From Actinostola sp. cb2023 (taxonomy: Eukaryota > Cnidaria > Anthozoa > Actiniaria > Actinostolidae), in contig JAUJYZ010001360.1 in assembly GCA_033675265.1 (NCBI GenBank), forward strand, positions 296,577 to 360,576: DNA of 64,000 bases, given 5' to 3'. The position numbers were made by a program, and so were the translations under genes. Shown in pieces: positions 53,231 to 63,746 of the stretch (positions within the stretch are counted from its first letter, which is position 1; every line of letters begins with the position of its first letter). Below the pieces are notes generated by a model that ran no database searches, was not told the origin of the DNA, and worked only from the letters and a program-made list of their open reading frames with translations.

Positions 53231-56200
53231 GTAACAAACCGGCGTAATTTTGTACATTCATCAATGAACTGTGCATATTATTGATTTCTCTCTCTCCTAG
53301 TAGTAGTTATTTGTTTGACAAGAGATCGGGAAGCAAAGGAATCGATTCTCAACCAAGTCCAGCAAGACTTCTCCAATCTACTCTACTCCATGGACAAACA
53401 TCGGCTCCATCGCCTACCACCAAGAATTATAGTCGAAAATTGCAGTATGCCTTTCGTAAATATAACAAAGAAACGTATTACTAAGAAAGGAGGTAAAGTG
53501 ATAATTATACAGACAAACTAGCCTCTACCACTAATGTTTAATTTAATACTAGAGTGATTCCAATAAACCTGAGCACTACTAATTAGCTGTGTTTATTAGA
53601 TGCAAAGGAGCAAAAGAAAACAAAAGAGTGAGTGTCTAATAGTGTGTATTGATGTAGTTTAATAGCAATGCCCAGGTTTATTGGAATCACTCTAATAGCT
53701 TCCAAGAATAGTAAAGCTTAAGTTATATTGTACAAACATACATCAATCTATTATTTTAGTATTTGATGTTGTTTTGTGTTCAATATTTATATTTTCACAA
53801 AATATCATGTACATGTAGCATCCTCGGGAACCCAGTGGTATATTCTGTCGCTCGTTTCTCACTCCCAGAGAAATACCCCTGAGAACGAAGTCTGTTGGAA
53901 CATGTTCCGTTAGTCAAAATTCAAAATGGCAACTGTCCTATTCAAACCAGAATATACTTGATACTGATTGGCCGACCTTCCTAGGTCGACCAATCAGAAA
54001 GGAGAATAATTTTGACTTCCGGAACAAGTTCCAACAGACTTCGTTCCCAGGGGTATTTCTCTGGGAGCGAGTAACGAGCAACAGAATATACCCCTGGGTT
54101 CCCGAGGATGGTACATGTACATGTAGTACCAGGATTCTCAGTAGATCTTTAAACAGCCAGTTCAAACCTTTGACATTTGATGACATTTTGATGACAAGTT
54201 GGCACACAAAGGCATAGTTTACAGCCAGGACAACTACTTTTGTATCAGGACTGAGGAGACGAGGGGAAGGCCCCCCCACTTTTAGCCAAAAACATTGTCA
54301 CAATACGTTGTTGTCTGATGTATATACTAGTCTAATAGCATATCCAGTCCGGCCCCTTTCAAGGGTGCTCCACAGTCCCTGGTTGACAGATTTCACTTGT
54401 TTCTGCTGTCACTCAAACCCTGGGACCCCCATGTCATCTACTTCCTTTTATTCTACTCCTAATAATAAATAAATAATAATAATAATATTATTATTAATAA
54501 TATTTATTATTATTATTATTAATAATAACAATGTTTAGACAGGATTTCAAGCTCTCATCACAAATGTGGTTTACAGAGAAGTCCTGCTGATAAAATAATT
54601 AAGTTCTAAAAATACTAAAACTACAATTTAGTACAATTATTGCACTAAATTGTAAAAAAAATTATAATTATAATACATGTAATAATTTTTATCTAAGTAT
54701 GTGAAGAATAAATTCATGGCATTGCTTAGAGTGATCATTGACACTTAACCTGTGAAACAGATATTAGCCGTGTAGATATTACTAGACACTAATTCCATTG
54801 TTTTCTTTTGTTTTGATTTGACTATTAGTCACTAACTATTAGATTTTGTTTCACGGGTTAAGTGCCATCACTCTAGTTTGTTTGCCTCTCACAGTAGGTA
54901 CTAGAGTGGATTCCCATAAACATTACTGTTGGGATAAGGAAGATTATCAAAGTATTGGTGAATGTCTACGCTGTAGTCCCTATGAAAAGGTATCCTCAAT
55001 GAATTATTATAGATGTATATTTATATTTCACAGTCAAATATGGATATAGATTCCATTTTGTATGTGTGGGATTAAAGTAGTCATCATGCCATGTCCAATA
55101 GATGTCTTCGATTCCGTACAGTGACTGTAGAACTCTGTACCGTAGGTTTCCCACTCATACTAAAAGGACTCTATTCTGCATTGGGGTACATCTACGTGGG
55201 GTCGCTTGTGGGTTCAATATTGTATTCTTGTGTATAAAATCTGCCTCTGGACTCCCTGCAAGAACAACGTAAGTGATCTCTGATCAAAACATAAATTCTC
55301 CTTGAGATTCTTTGAATTTCAAAGGAGAATTTGGGTTTTGATCACAAGTCACTTACTCCGTTCTTGCAAGGACCCCTTCCATTAGTTCATGTTGTTTTCA
55401 ATTCCAACAGAGAGTGAGTTCAGCATGCGTGGAAACAGGGAACAAACAACTTGTATTGTGTGTTGTTAGTAAAAAGAAATCATATAAAAGGTAGGTTGCA
55501 ACTTTATATCATTCAATATTGTTAAACTACATGTACATTTTAAATTAACCTTGCCCATAGCAGACCTACATGTACATGCAATCTCTGCCGTTGATAAACT
55601 GGGTAGCTAGTGACATGTACATGTAAGTGGAAAGTCACACCAAGGAGCTCACAACATTGTGATTGAAGAGCGGGTGGGGGATAAGAGCACACTGTGCCAA
55701 ACCATTGTGGCAAGGAGTGTAGTAAGAAGGCACTTCACTATTAATAAAGAATGGTAGTAATTTTGAGAATAACCAGAATTTCGACCCTGTCGGCATGGCA
55801 ACAAATAATAATTTTACTTTTAATGTTGTGTGCTCATTTGGTGCAACTTTCCACTTACATGTCACTAGCTACCCAGTTTATCAACGGCAGAGATTTAACA
55901 TGAGCCTCTGGCTCGGGAGATTGGGTAACCACTCCCTACATTATCGACTTTAAATAAATAATAATAATTATTATTATTATTACTCCTAAAAGGTACCAAT
56001 TCTAATTGAAAATTAGTGTTCTGACAAGTAGGTCATAATTTAATTGATAATAATAACTAATTATGGGCAATCCAACTACCGTATTTCAGTGGTACTACCA
56101 GGATTACTCTAATGGTAATACATTTACTATTCTCCCTCTACAGCTGTTCTCATGTACGATGGATAGAAGAAAGAAATTTCTGGACCTTTGAGGTAACACC

Positions 56201-57974
56201 TATTTATACATGTAATATTAGGTCATACTTACTATTATCATATGACCCGTATTTCACGACTCCCGCGCTCTTAATGAAACCATTGGAAAAAGTCATGTGA
56301 TGGGGTCCGGACATGATGACGTAAGCTAGTCCGAAAAAAGCAGTCCGGACCAACCTAAAATTTTATCTGTTTCCACATGCTATATTTATTTATTTTACAG
56401 GGGGTTTTCATCCCTTTATGTAACACAAAACTGAGTCATATCATAAAATGATTATTGACTGAGTTAGTTCGGGTCGGATGAGATAATAGTTGGCTCTTGG
56501 TCATTTTGTATGGACCTCATTGCACTCGTTCCGTACTGGTATGACCTCAAGCCAAATATTTTCCTGTCCGGCCCTCCCACTCAGTCAATGCATGATAGGG
56601 ACTAGTGGTTAGAGCAGATTTCCTATAACTGTGAAAAACTGTGACCAGTAACCATGATGTTTTAAGATTTTGAATGATTCTGTTTCACTTCGGAAAAAAA
56701 AATATGTGCCGTGCCTTGACAGTGCAGTGTGCCATGGTGTTTTACACTGATAGGAAATAAAATGTGCTCTAAACTAGGCATTGAATTGTAGCATGACATT
56801 GAATCAAAAAAGTGTGTAGAATGAACTTTAATGTTGTGTAAAAAAACACTTGAAATTTACTGGTGTTTTTTATGTTAGTCCTGTCTGAGTAAATTATTCA
56901 TAATTTATTCATTGAGTATCAGAAACCTTTTTTTTTAATTCTATGGGTTATTGTCTGGATTGAGACTTAAGGCAGATAAATGCAATAAATGAATGATAGT
57001 AAATAGAAATAAATAAGAATAATGAAATTATTAATGAAAATAAATTTTAGCATTAATATTACCGTATTCACCAGCGTATAAGCCGCACTCGCAGATAAGC
57101 CGCACCCCGAGTTTGGCAATGAAGCACAGCCTCCTTGTTTTAATGCTTTTTAACATCATCTTCATCATTATCATCATCATCATAATAATAATAATAATAT
57201 TATTAAGAGGATATTTTTTACGAACGCGCGTATTGAGCGCCAAAAACCAATAGCATGGAGAATACGTTTTGTACAAGGCTAAAACTGCTATAGCAAAGAG
57301 TTCAAGTTATTTGGGATAGTTTTTGACCGGTAAAAGTGAAATTAGAGTGTTAATCCAAAGTGAAAATTAATTTGAAAACTGTCCACATGGGCTAGATCTG
57401 TATATTTACTATTATTGCTGATGTTTTCCCCTGAATTAGCTCAAATTTGAAACAAAGCAGGAAAATGGCTTTGTACAACGCTAAAACAGCTTTAAACAGA
57501 CACTTTACTTTGTTTTTAATAGTTTGTGCTTAGTTAAAATAAAATTAGAGTGTTAATCCAAAGCGAAAATCGAAAGTCAAACTGTTCAAAAGCGCTCGTT
57601 TTTGGCGCTTTTCGCGGATATTACGCGATGTTCAAATAAATATCCTCTTAAATTCTTAAAAACGCATAAAACGTAAGTCTCTATGCTTTTTACATATCTA
57701 ATAGTATAAAAACATTTTTTTTTTAATGTATAAGAAAAAAAATGTCACTAAAGTATAATCAACGCATTCATATTATCATAAACTAACTAAAAAAGTGTAT
57801 TCAATCTAAATAAGAGTCAATCAATTATTAATTAGTATTTTATTTATTCTCTTTCAGGGATCTCTTTGTATTCTGTTAATATTTTCCAGCCTATCAGTAT
57901 GGCAAAGGAATAAAAAACTAGATGCTATTTATCAAGAAAAACTAAGGAAAAAAGTAGCTAATGATAATTTATAA
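53160..57974 (+). CDS. JTB: JTB (jumping translocation breakpoint) family membrane protein
   Basis: Six-exon model: 53160-53230, 53323-53492, 54895-54989, 55411-55490, 56144-56192 and 57858-57974; 582 nt, 193 residues, all junctions GT-AG and phase-consistent. It has an N-terminal hydrophobic signal or anchor (VVLLVVAVLAILFIV) and a spacer, then the JTB ectodomain with conserved Cys (HYCWDKEDYQSIGECLRCSP, SACVETGNKQLVLC, SCSHVRWIEERNFWTFE). A transmembrane helix (SLCILLIFSSLSVW) and a Lys/Arg-rich cytosolic tail (KLDAIYQEKLRKKV) follow. The WTFE then TM then QRNKKLDA...LRKK arrangement closely matches vertebrate JTB (FWKFEG...RQRQLDRKALEKV). Exons 3-6 are secure. The exon 2 acceptor is uncertain (stronger AGs at 53300-53306 give a different frame). 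Vertebrate JTB is linked to cytokinesis and mitochondria; function here is inferred only. Confidence 0.85.
53323..53492 (+). CDS. JTB: JTB exon 2 (tentative edges)
   Basis: Frame REAKESILNQVQQDFSNLLY ending ITKKRITKKG with donor GGAG|GTAAAG, phase 1, which fits exon 3. Using the AG at 53322 makes it phase-compatible with exon 1. Confidence 0.5.
53550..53694. mobile_element. TAGAGTG-family MITE in JTB intron 2, copy 1
   Basis: TAGAGTGATTCCAATAAACC ... GGTTTATTGGAATCACTCTA with AAAAGAAAACAAAAGAGTGA centre. Confidence 0.85.
53808..54121. mobile_element. Palindromic MITE in JTB intron 2
   Basis: TGTACATGTAGCATCCTCGG + GAACCCAG and AGAAATACCCCTGAGAACGA are mirrored; the centre contains GGTCGACCAATCAG-type arms. 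Confidence 0.85.
54727..54875. mobile_element. TAGAGTG-family MITE in JTB intron 2, 19 bp before the exon 3 acceptor
   Basis: TAGAGTGATCATTGACACTT + AACC(T/C)GTGAAAC ... GTTTCACGGGTTAAGTGCCA + TCACTCTA. The branch-point region of exon 3 must lie within or next to this element. Confidence 0.85.
54895..54989 (+). CDS. JTB: JTB exon 3
   Basis: Acceptor GCCTCTCACAG (or 3 bp later), donor GAAAAG|GTATCC. Encodes HKHYCWDKEDYQSIGECLRC. Confidence 0.85.
55252..55376. mobile_element. Palindromic MITE in JTB intron 3
   Basis: GGACTCCCTGCAAGAACAACG ... TAAATTCTCCTTGAGATTC / AAAGGAGAATTTGGGTTTTG ... CGTTCTTGCAAGGACCCC. Confidence 0.75.
55411..55490 (+). CDS. JTB: JTB exon 4
   Basis: Acceptor AATTCCAACAG, donor AAAAG|GTAGGT, phase 0 to 2. 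VSSACVETGNKQLVLCVVSK. Confidence 0.85.
55578..55898. mobile_element. Palindromic MITE in JTB intron 4
   Basis: AATCTCTGCCGTTGATAAAC + TGGGTAGCTAGTGACATGTA at the left, mirrored at 55855-55898. GTGGAAAGT(C/T)GCACCAA and CACAACAT also pair. Confidence 0.85.
56144..56192 (+). CDS. JTB: JTB exon 5
   Basis: 49 nt, acceptor CCCTCTACAG, donor TTTGAG|GTAACA. CSHVRWIEERNFWTFE, the segment just before the TM. Confidence 0.85.
57060..57115 (-). repeat. Short piece of the 'ataagccgcaccc' repeat in JTB intron 5
   Basis: GCGTATAAGCCGCACTCGCA + GATAAGCCGCACCCCGAGTTTGG, the reverse complement of the unit end seen at 18450-18500. Confidence 0.8.
57204..57655. mobile_element. TIR element AAGAGGATATTT in JTB intron 5
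   Basis: Ends AAGAGGATATTTTTTACG and AAATAAATATCCTCTT. Subterminal GCGCCAAAAACCA / TTTTTGGCGC pair. An internal direct repeat, AAATTAGAGTGTTAATCCAA, occurs twice. Confidence 0.65.
57858..57974 (+). CDS. JTB: JTB exon 6: TM and cytosolic tail
   Basis: Acceptor TTCTCTTTCAG, phase 0, TAA at 57972. GSLCILLIFSSLSVWQRNKK then LDAIYQEKLRKKVANDNL. Confidence 0.9.
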   Translation, partial: GSLCILLIFSSLSVWQRNKKLDAIYQEKLRKKVANDNL

Positions 57975-58077
57975 ATTTTGTACTGTAATTGTACATATAC
58001 AATGTAGATAATATTAATAGTCCTTAGGGTGGGTCCCTCCCCCTGAAATATATATATATGTATATATATAGTTCTTG

Positions 58078-58083
58078 AATAAA
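58078..58083 (+). terminator. Polyadenylation signal AATAAA for JTB
   Basis: AATAAA 104 bp after the stop codon on the same strand. Confidence 0.6.
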
Positions 58084-58164
58084 TTTCCGACCCCAAAGGA
58101 CAAAGACTCACAATATACAACTATAGTAAAGTCGTTTATGTATGAGTGGGAAGTAGTTATGTTA

Positions 58165-58339
58165 AGGGCCGTTTACACGGGCGATTTTATCGCCGCGAAG
58201 TTGCAAAAAATTTCGAGCATGTTCGAAATTGCAGCGATTTGGCTGCAATTTTATCGCCGCTAAATCGCCGGTAGTTTACACGGGCGATTTGTGGTTGCAA
58301 TAAAATGGCCGATATGAAATCGCCCGTGTAAACGGCCCT
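58165..58339. mobile_element. MITE GGGCCGTTTACACGGGCGAT
   Basis: GGGCCGTTTACACGGGCGAT ... ATCGCCCGTGTAAACGGCCC, with internal TTATCGCCGC repeats. Confidence 0.9.
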
Positions 58340-58543
58340 TTACGGTTCGTGCCGTGCTGTGACAATGCCGTGCCTAAGCATTCTGATTGGTTGAGCAATG
58401 ATTTTGTGCTTTGTAATTAGTTGAATAGATGTCTTCAATTCCGTACCGTGACCGTAACTCCGTGCCGTAGGTTTCCCACTCACACGAAAACCACTTTTAC
58501 CACTTTTACCATGACGGCGTCGCGACTAAACATTTGGGGTTTT

Positions 58544-58757
58544 GCCACAGGTAGCCCAAGCTCTTGTTGAGAGAGAATTTGTGAAATTTTAAATCGTAAA
58601 ATTTTCGAAATAAATGGCAATTTTGTCTTCGTTTACCTGTGTATTCGTGTTTTATTGTATATTTGAATGTTTCCTGGTGATTTGGTTACGATTTAAAATT
58701 TCAGAAATTATCTCTCAACAAGAGCTTGGGCTACCTGTGGTTTTGCGAGATGACTGG
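58544..58757. mobile_element. Palindromic MITE (CACAGGTAGCCCAAGCTCTT arms)
   Basis: CACAGGTAGCCCAAGCTCTT + GTTGAGAGA... mirrored at AACAAGAGCTTGGGCTACCT. The 64-codon hydrophobic frame across it is not a gene. Confidence 0.85.
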
Positions 58758-58817
58758 TGTGAAAACAGCAGGGGTGTAGGTTTAGGTCACGGTATCAGGA
58801 ACTGTTAATAATAATAA

Positions 58818-59210
58818 TGTGATCCCGAGGGGGGGGGAGGGGATTCCCATATATGAAATGGCGGGGATGCTCGTCGTACCTTTCAGAGTTTGAAATCCGC
58901 ATTTTGGTACCGCTTAGAGGTCTCAGATTTAAAAGGAACGCCAAGACACCAAGTCTGTACCTTAGGGTGTCTGTCAGCAAATAACGTTTGTTTTGTGAAG
59001 CTTCTGAGGCATCGGAGATTAACCGTAAAATGCAAATGAATTTTAAAATATACTTTATATTGTTTTAGACTTGGTACCTCTTAGGGGTGAAAAATATTTC
59101 ATGCCACGCCCACTTGGAAGAGACTAGGGTACCTTTTAGGGGTCATTTTCAAAATTTCCTACGAGCATCCCCACCACTTTATATTATGGGAATCCTCCCC
59201 CCGGGCATCT
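58818..59210. mobile_element. TIR element CCCGAGGGGGG / GGGGATGCTCGTCG type
   Basis: Left CCCGAGGGGGGGGGAGGGGA + TTCCCATAT...GGGGATGCTCGT. Right ACGAGCATCCCCACC...ATGGGAATCCTCCCCCCGGG. Internal GGTACC(T/G)CTTAG repeats. I recall this family as common in anthozoan genomes. Confidence 0.75.
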
Positions 59211-60722
59211 GTTGTGATACGGGGCTCTAGCGATAACACCTGGATCAGTCGAACCACAGGGAGCCCAAGAAGTGAACTTTGTGGCGTAGAAAATCATTTA
59301 ACTTGATCAACCTTATTTGAACCACATGAACCCAGTCCATATGCTGTGTCTTCGTAGCGAAAGCGCACGTGAAGTTTAAAAACTTTACTTTAAAAGTAAT
59401 AATAACCAATAAATAAACCTTCATAACAAACAATTTTGGCCTTGAAAAATCCTATATAAATATGTATTGAGTTTCTCCAAAGGCATCTCAACTGACGTGA
59501 ATTCTGACGTGAGATTTAGAGGGCCGATAAACTAGGAGTTTTACTAGAATGTTGATAAGATTCTGATAACGTATTTGTCCCAACAACGTTTTCTTAAAAC
59601 TTAAAACTGTCATTCTGTAGTGCTTTGTTGACGTTAGTACGTTGCTAAGAAACATCGATCTTTTCTAATTTAGTTTTCATTTTAATTCTGTCACTTTGGG
59701 GAATCTATTATACATGTATTGTACCTCTACTGCGAGGTTGTTTTGACGAACCCCATTCTGCGCTTGTAATCAAATTAAGCGAAACTTGAAAATCAACACT
59801 GCTGGAAATTAAACAACTATTATACAATTCTTGATCGACTTCGCATCACCAGATCACGCCCTCGCTTAGTAAAAAGGGGGAAAGTTGAAACAAAATAACC
59901 TGACCTCAGAGTCAGATTTCAAATAGACTTTGATGAGAGTCGTCTGTATTATAAATGGTAGATGAGAAAGTAGGCCACTTGAGACTGAAGCAGTTCGCTG
60001 TCATAGTAGTGTCTGTGGGAAACTATTATTTCGCTTCTTTTCTTTCTATTTTGGGGGTTTGAGGGGTTGGTCAGTATTTTTTGGTAATGTCGGTGTCATC
60101 ATCACCTGTCACGCATATTTTTTACCCAAAACCAGCAGAATCAATACCCTATAATTACAATACCCTACATTACTAGAAACAGCCGAACGGTGTCAATGTA
60201 GAATGTTTCGAATGACATAAGTAGGACGAAATTACAATACAGGCGTTCAAACTTTGCCGCTTCCATATTAATTTGTCAAGGTTTTTGCCTTCAATGTTAA
60301 CATAGAAAGCCTTCATTATAAAAAGAGCAAAAATAGTTATAGTTACGATAATCTCTGTTGAAAGAATCTTCTGAAGGTGACAAGATGAACGTGATCGAAA
60401 ACAACAATAAAATTAGGAAATAATTGAACTCTATTAAACGATATATTAAACTTCAACTTGTTTTTAAGTTCTTTTATTCCGTCTACATTATTTATGTTCG
60501 AAATTCACTGTCGTATTCTGACTTACAACGTGGCCACGGGGTTCCTTGGATATACGCTTCCATTTATTTTCTAATTTATTATCAACTGTATACTAACTCT
60601 ATTTTTAATATATGTAGACCAGAAGGAATTCAAAATTGAAGTCAGCTAGTTTTCCGAGGATAAAGAATATTTCATTCATTCAAATATAAAATTTGGTTGG
60701 TTTTAGATGCGACAGTACGAAC
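59211..60722. other. Featureless AT-rich intergenic DNA
   Basis: No exon, repeat family or RNA gene that I can support in about 1.5 kb; only short frames without domain signal. Confidence 0.4.
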
Positions 60723-61048
60723 GAATTGCCCTATACCACTATGACGTCACATCAAAACAATCTATTGTTTAAACGCTAAGGATCATGGTCGCTAGAGGGG
60801 GACAAAACAGCAACAACACAAAGGATTTCCCAAATAGATGTATTTTACAGACGGTCTGAAAGCGATAAAAGTCACCAAACACAGTAAATATTGTGGGAAA
60901 AGCATCGATGAACATAATATCTGGAAACTAGCCAATTTGAAATCTAGCGAACTTCAGCAGAGCAGATTTAGTTCAAATTTCTATTGTTCTTCACGATTCT
61001 GTCCCCCTCATAAATAAGCCGTTACGTCATAATGGTATAGGGCAATTC
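60723..61048. mobile_element. TIR element Y, uninterrupted copy
   Basis: GAATTGCCCTATACCACTAT+GACGTCAC ... TTACGTCATAATGGTATAGG+GCAATTC. It carries the empty version of the gypsy target site (GGAAACTAGCC, near 60932). 61049-61660 after it has no gene. Confidence 0.85.
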
Positions 61049-61660
61049 AGTTTGGTTGTTGTAAAACAAGTAAACATGTTTTGAATTAATTGCGTTACTC
61101 TAGAACACCATCAAGTCGGCAACTCATTTGCTCTGCATAATTTATGTCGTTAGAATCAAAATTCTTTCAAAGAAAATAATAATAGACTGACAAACCTAGC
61201 GAGCGAGGACGCTACTTCAAAACAAGTCGCGAGTTGAATTTTTTGCTGTCAACAACTAGAGTGGTTCTCTCTCACTGTTCAGACGGGGAATTGCGTTTTT
61301 TAGTGTCCGACGCCAACGCCTTTCAGTGATGTGATGTAAGCTAAGTCGTGTAACTGCACTGAACCAAGTAAGTACGGATCACAGTTTTTTATTCATTTCA
61401 TAACATCAATAAATGCCTCTTTTTATTCAAATCTAGATAAATACTGTTTTGGGAATTGTTTAAATACTATCACTATTTTTAATTCGTTTTCGGCAGTTTC
61501 GTCTGAAATTTTCTGATTTAATTTGAAGGTTTCGACCCCCAAAAACGTTGAACTCAAACGTCTATATAGAATTAGTGGAAGTTTTCAGAGTTCATAATCT
61601 AAAAGAAGACTCAGAATTCGCTTGTGGAGGTTTTCAACATATATCGTCCATATATCGATA

Positions 61661-61893
61661 TATACACCTATCTCAAAAAACGTTGGCATCTGAAATCTGA
61701 GACCGAGAGGGATTGTAATGCACAAGAACTTTATTATTATTATTGTGGGTATAAGTTGTGATCTATCTTGTAATTACTGGAATATGCCACGACCTTTAGG
61801 CGAAGACCTACGTTGGCGAAAAGTGTGGCTACGAGTGTTTTTAGGTCACAGATTCAGATTTCAGATGCCAACGTTTTTTGAAATAGGTGTATA
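61661..61893. mobile_element. MITE of the TATACACCTATTTC family
   Basis: TATACACCTATCTCAAAAAA + CGTTGGCATCTGAAATCTGA ... TCAGATGCCAACGTTTTTTG + AAATAGGTGTATA. The 89-codon frame inside is not a gene. 61894-62620 after it shows none either. Confidence 0.9.
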
Positions 61894-62620
61894 TTTGATG
61901 GAAGGGCCGCTTTCGGTAGAGCCAAGGATCTTAAACTTTATTATTCTGTCATTCGATTGTATAATGAAATCATATTCAATATTATGATACGCGGTCAAAG
62001 CATAAAACTGATGCAGCTTTGCTTTAATTAAGGGAAGTTCTAACACTGGCACTCTGTATTTCCGTCAACAATCAACAGTAACTGAGAGTTGACTGTAAGC
62101 CGGAGATTGTTATAAACTTTCAGCATTTTTATGAAGACTGACAACAAAATGGCTGCTATGATCAGATTGGTTGTCTTGGAAATCAGGTCTCAATTGCAAA
62201 GTTCCATCCATAATTTAGACTATTTTGTAAATGGAATGGACGGAGCTGTTTCAAAACTCTTTGTGGACAATATTAGGAATGAATGCGCATTTTCGGTAGT
62301 GTGTACAGCCATAATATAAATTTTCACAACAGCAACATGAAACAAAAATATTGAGTCATAAAAAACTTGTTACTATAATTATCATATTAAAAAAACTACC
62401 AAACGAACGAAGAAGCGCTTTCCGTGTTTAACGCATGTTCATTACTGACTTCAGCTAAAGCCGCCATAAACTGAGTTTATGACATAAAAATAACTTGGAA
62501 CTACGAAGGCCGCAGGGAAGCATGGGAACCAATCGAAACTTATTGTCAATTACGGTAAGTTGTTTGCGGGAAACTAGTTGAACATCACAGTTTTATCGCT
62601 TTCATTGGAGTTCTGTACGG

Positions 62621-62776
62621 GACCGCAAATGAACCCCAGGCCCGCAAATGAACCCAGGCCCGCAAATGATCCCAAAACTGGATCGCAAATGATCCCAGGC
62701 CCGCAAATGATCCCAAGACTGGATCGCAAATGAACCCAGGCCCGCAAATGAACCCAGAGAGGACGTACCGCAAGTG
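62621..62776. repeat. Minisatellite CCCGCAAATGA(A/T)CCCAGG
   Basis: About eight units of 18-22 bp, some with AACTGGATCGCAAATGA inserts. It gives Gly/Leu/Ile-repeat frames on the minus strand that are not genes. Confidence 0.9.
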
Positions 62777-62985
62777 ATCCCAGAGATAAAATCAGGAATC
62801 TGGAACGGAACAAAATGGGATTTCACACAGAGAAGTCCTGAAATGGTGTTTTCCAAGGAAACAGTGGAATGCTACAGGTCTACTCGGATGACATGGAATG
62901 TTGTGAAAAGTGCTTGTATGAAATGAATTATGAGTTTAATTGAGTCATATGTGCAAATGTATCCAATTTCCTTAAGCTTGGTAAG

Positions 62986-63746
62986 CCCCATTTACACGGT
63001 AACCTTTTCTGGCACGGTACTCTTAAATTTGGGCACGCGTACCTATCATTTTTGGTACGCCCGGTTTCGTTTACACGACTACTTCTGCAGATGGCCCTTA
63101 TCGTTTTGAGCACTCCTGAAAATGAGTGTCCTTTGTACAACTGTCAGCGGTATTTCATGGGGATTCTATTTTCAAAATGGCGGACAGTATTTTAAAATCA
63201 CGACCACAAATGGGGCTTTACTATCATTTCTTGATGAAAAATCGAAGCAACATTTTGAAAAAAGTTACGTTTGTCTAGAACATTTGCATTTGTTTAGGGC
63301 TTCCTGAATTTTCTCTTCTCCCCACACTTGAATTAAAACCCGTGTCGTATCTTCAGACCACAATTTGCCTCTAGTTTTGGCTTCTTTGCTCGTGGCATAC
63401 GAAATTCCCGACTGCATTTCAGATACTATAGTAGAAGACGTAGAAGACGACGCCATGATAGAAGAAGTGCACTTGTGCGACTGCGCAGTAGAGAATACCA
63501 CTGGCCGAAGATCTGTGGGCGCAGTTTTGATACGCGTGCCTTCTTCTGCGGCGGGCCGAGACTACCTCCTGAGGTGGTCTCGGCCCGCTTAAAACTAGGA
63601 CCGCGTGCCCAAATAATTTAGGCACGGGTGCCGAAATAAAAATGTTTACACGACAAAAAAAATTGGGGTGCCGTACCAAAAATGATAGGTACGCGTGCCC
63701 AAATTTAAGAGTGCCGTGCCAGAAAAGGTTACCGTGTAAATGGGGT
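62986..63746. mobile_element. TIR transposon carrying a Myb/SANT-like exon
   Basis: About 110-bp ends: CCCCATTTACACGGTAACCT, GGCACGGTACTCTTAAATTT and ACCTATCATTTTTGGTACG, mirrored at 63650-63746. The interior holds a coding fragment (next entry). The size is too small for an autonomous element. Confidence 0.85.
63262..63501 (-). pseudogene. Myb/SANT-like DNA-binding fragment inside the TIR transposon
   Basis: The minus frame has a Ser/Thr-rich start and then RGKLWSEDTTRVLIQVWGEE + KIQEALNKCK, the first helices of the trihelix/Myb-like domain found in Harbinger-associated and many invertebrate proteins ('W(s)xxxTxxLIxxWxxExIQxxL'). The frame then breaks; a following frame reads FFQNVASIFHQ, consistent with the rest of the domain after an indel. 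It is a decayed cargo or remnant of the transposon's own second ORF. Confidence 0.5.

Noticed and set aside
53281..53484. Alternative frame of JTB exon 2 (SSYLFDKRSG... to a TAC TAC TAA stop)
   Set aside because: It would splice well from exon 1 but ends in a stop and cannot join exon 3; kept only as an uncertainty about the acceptor.
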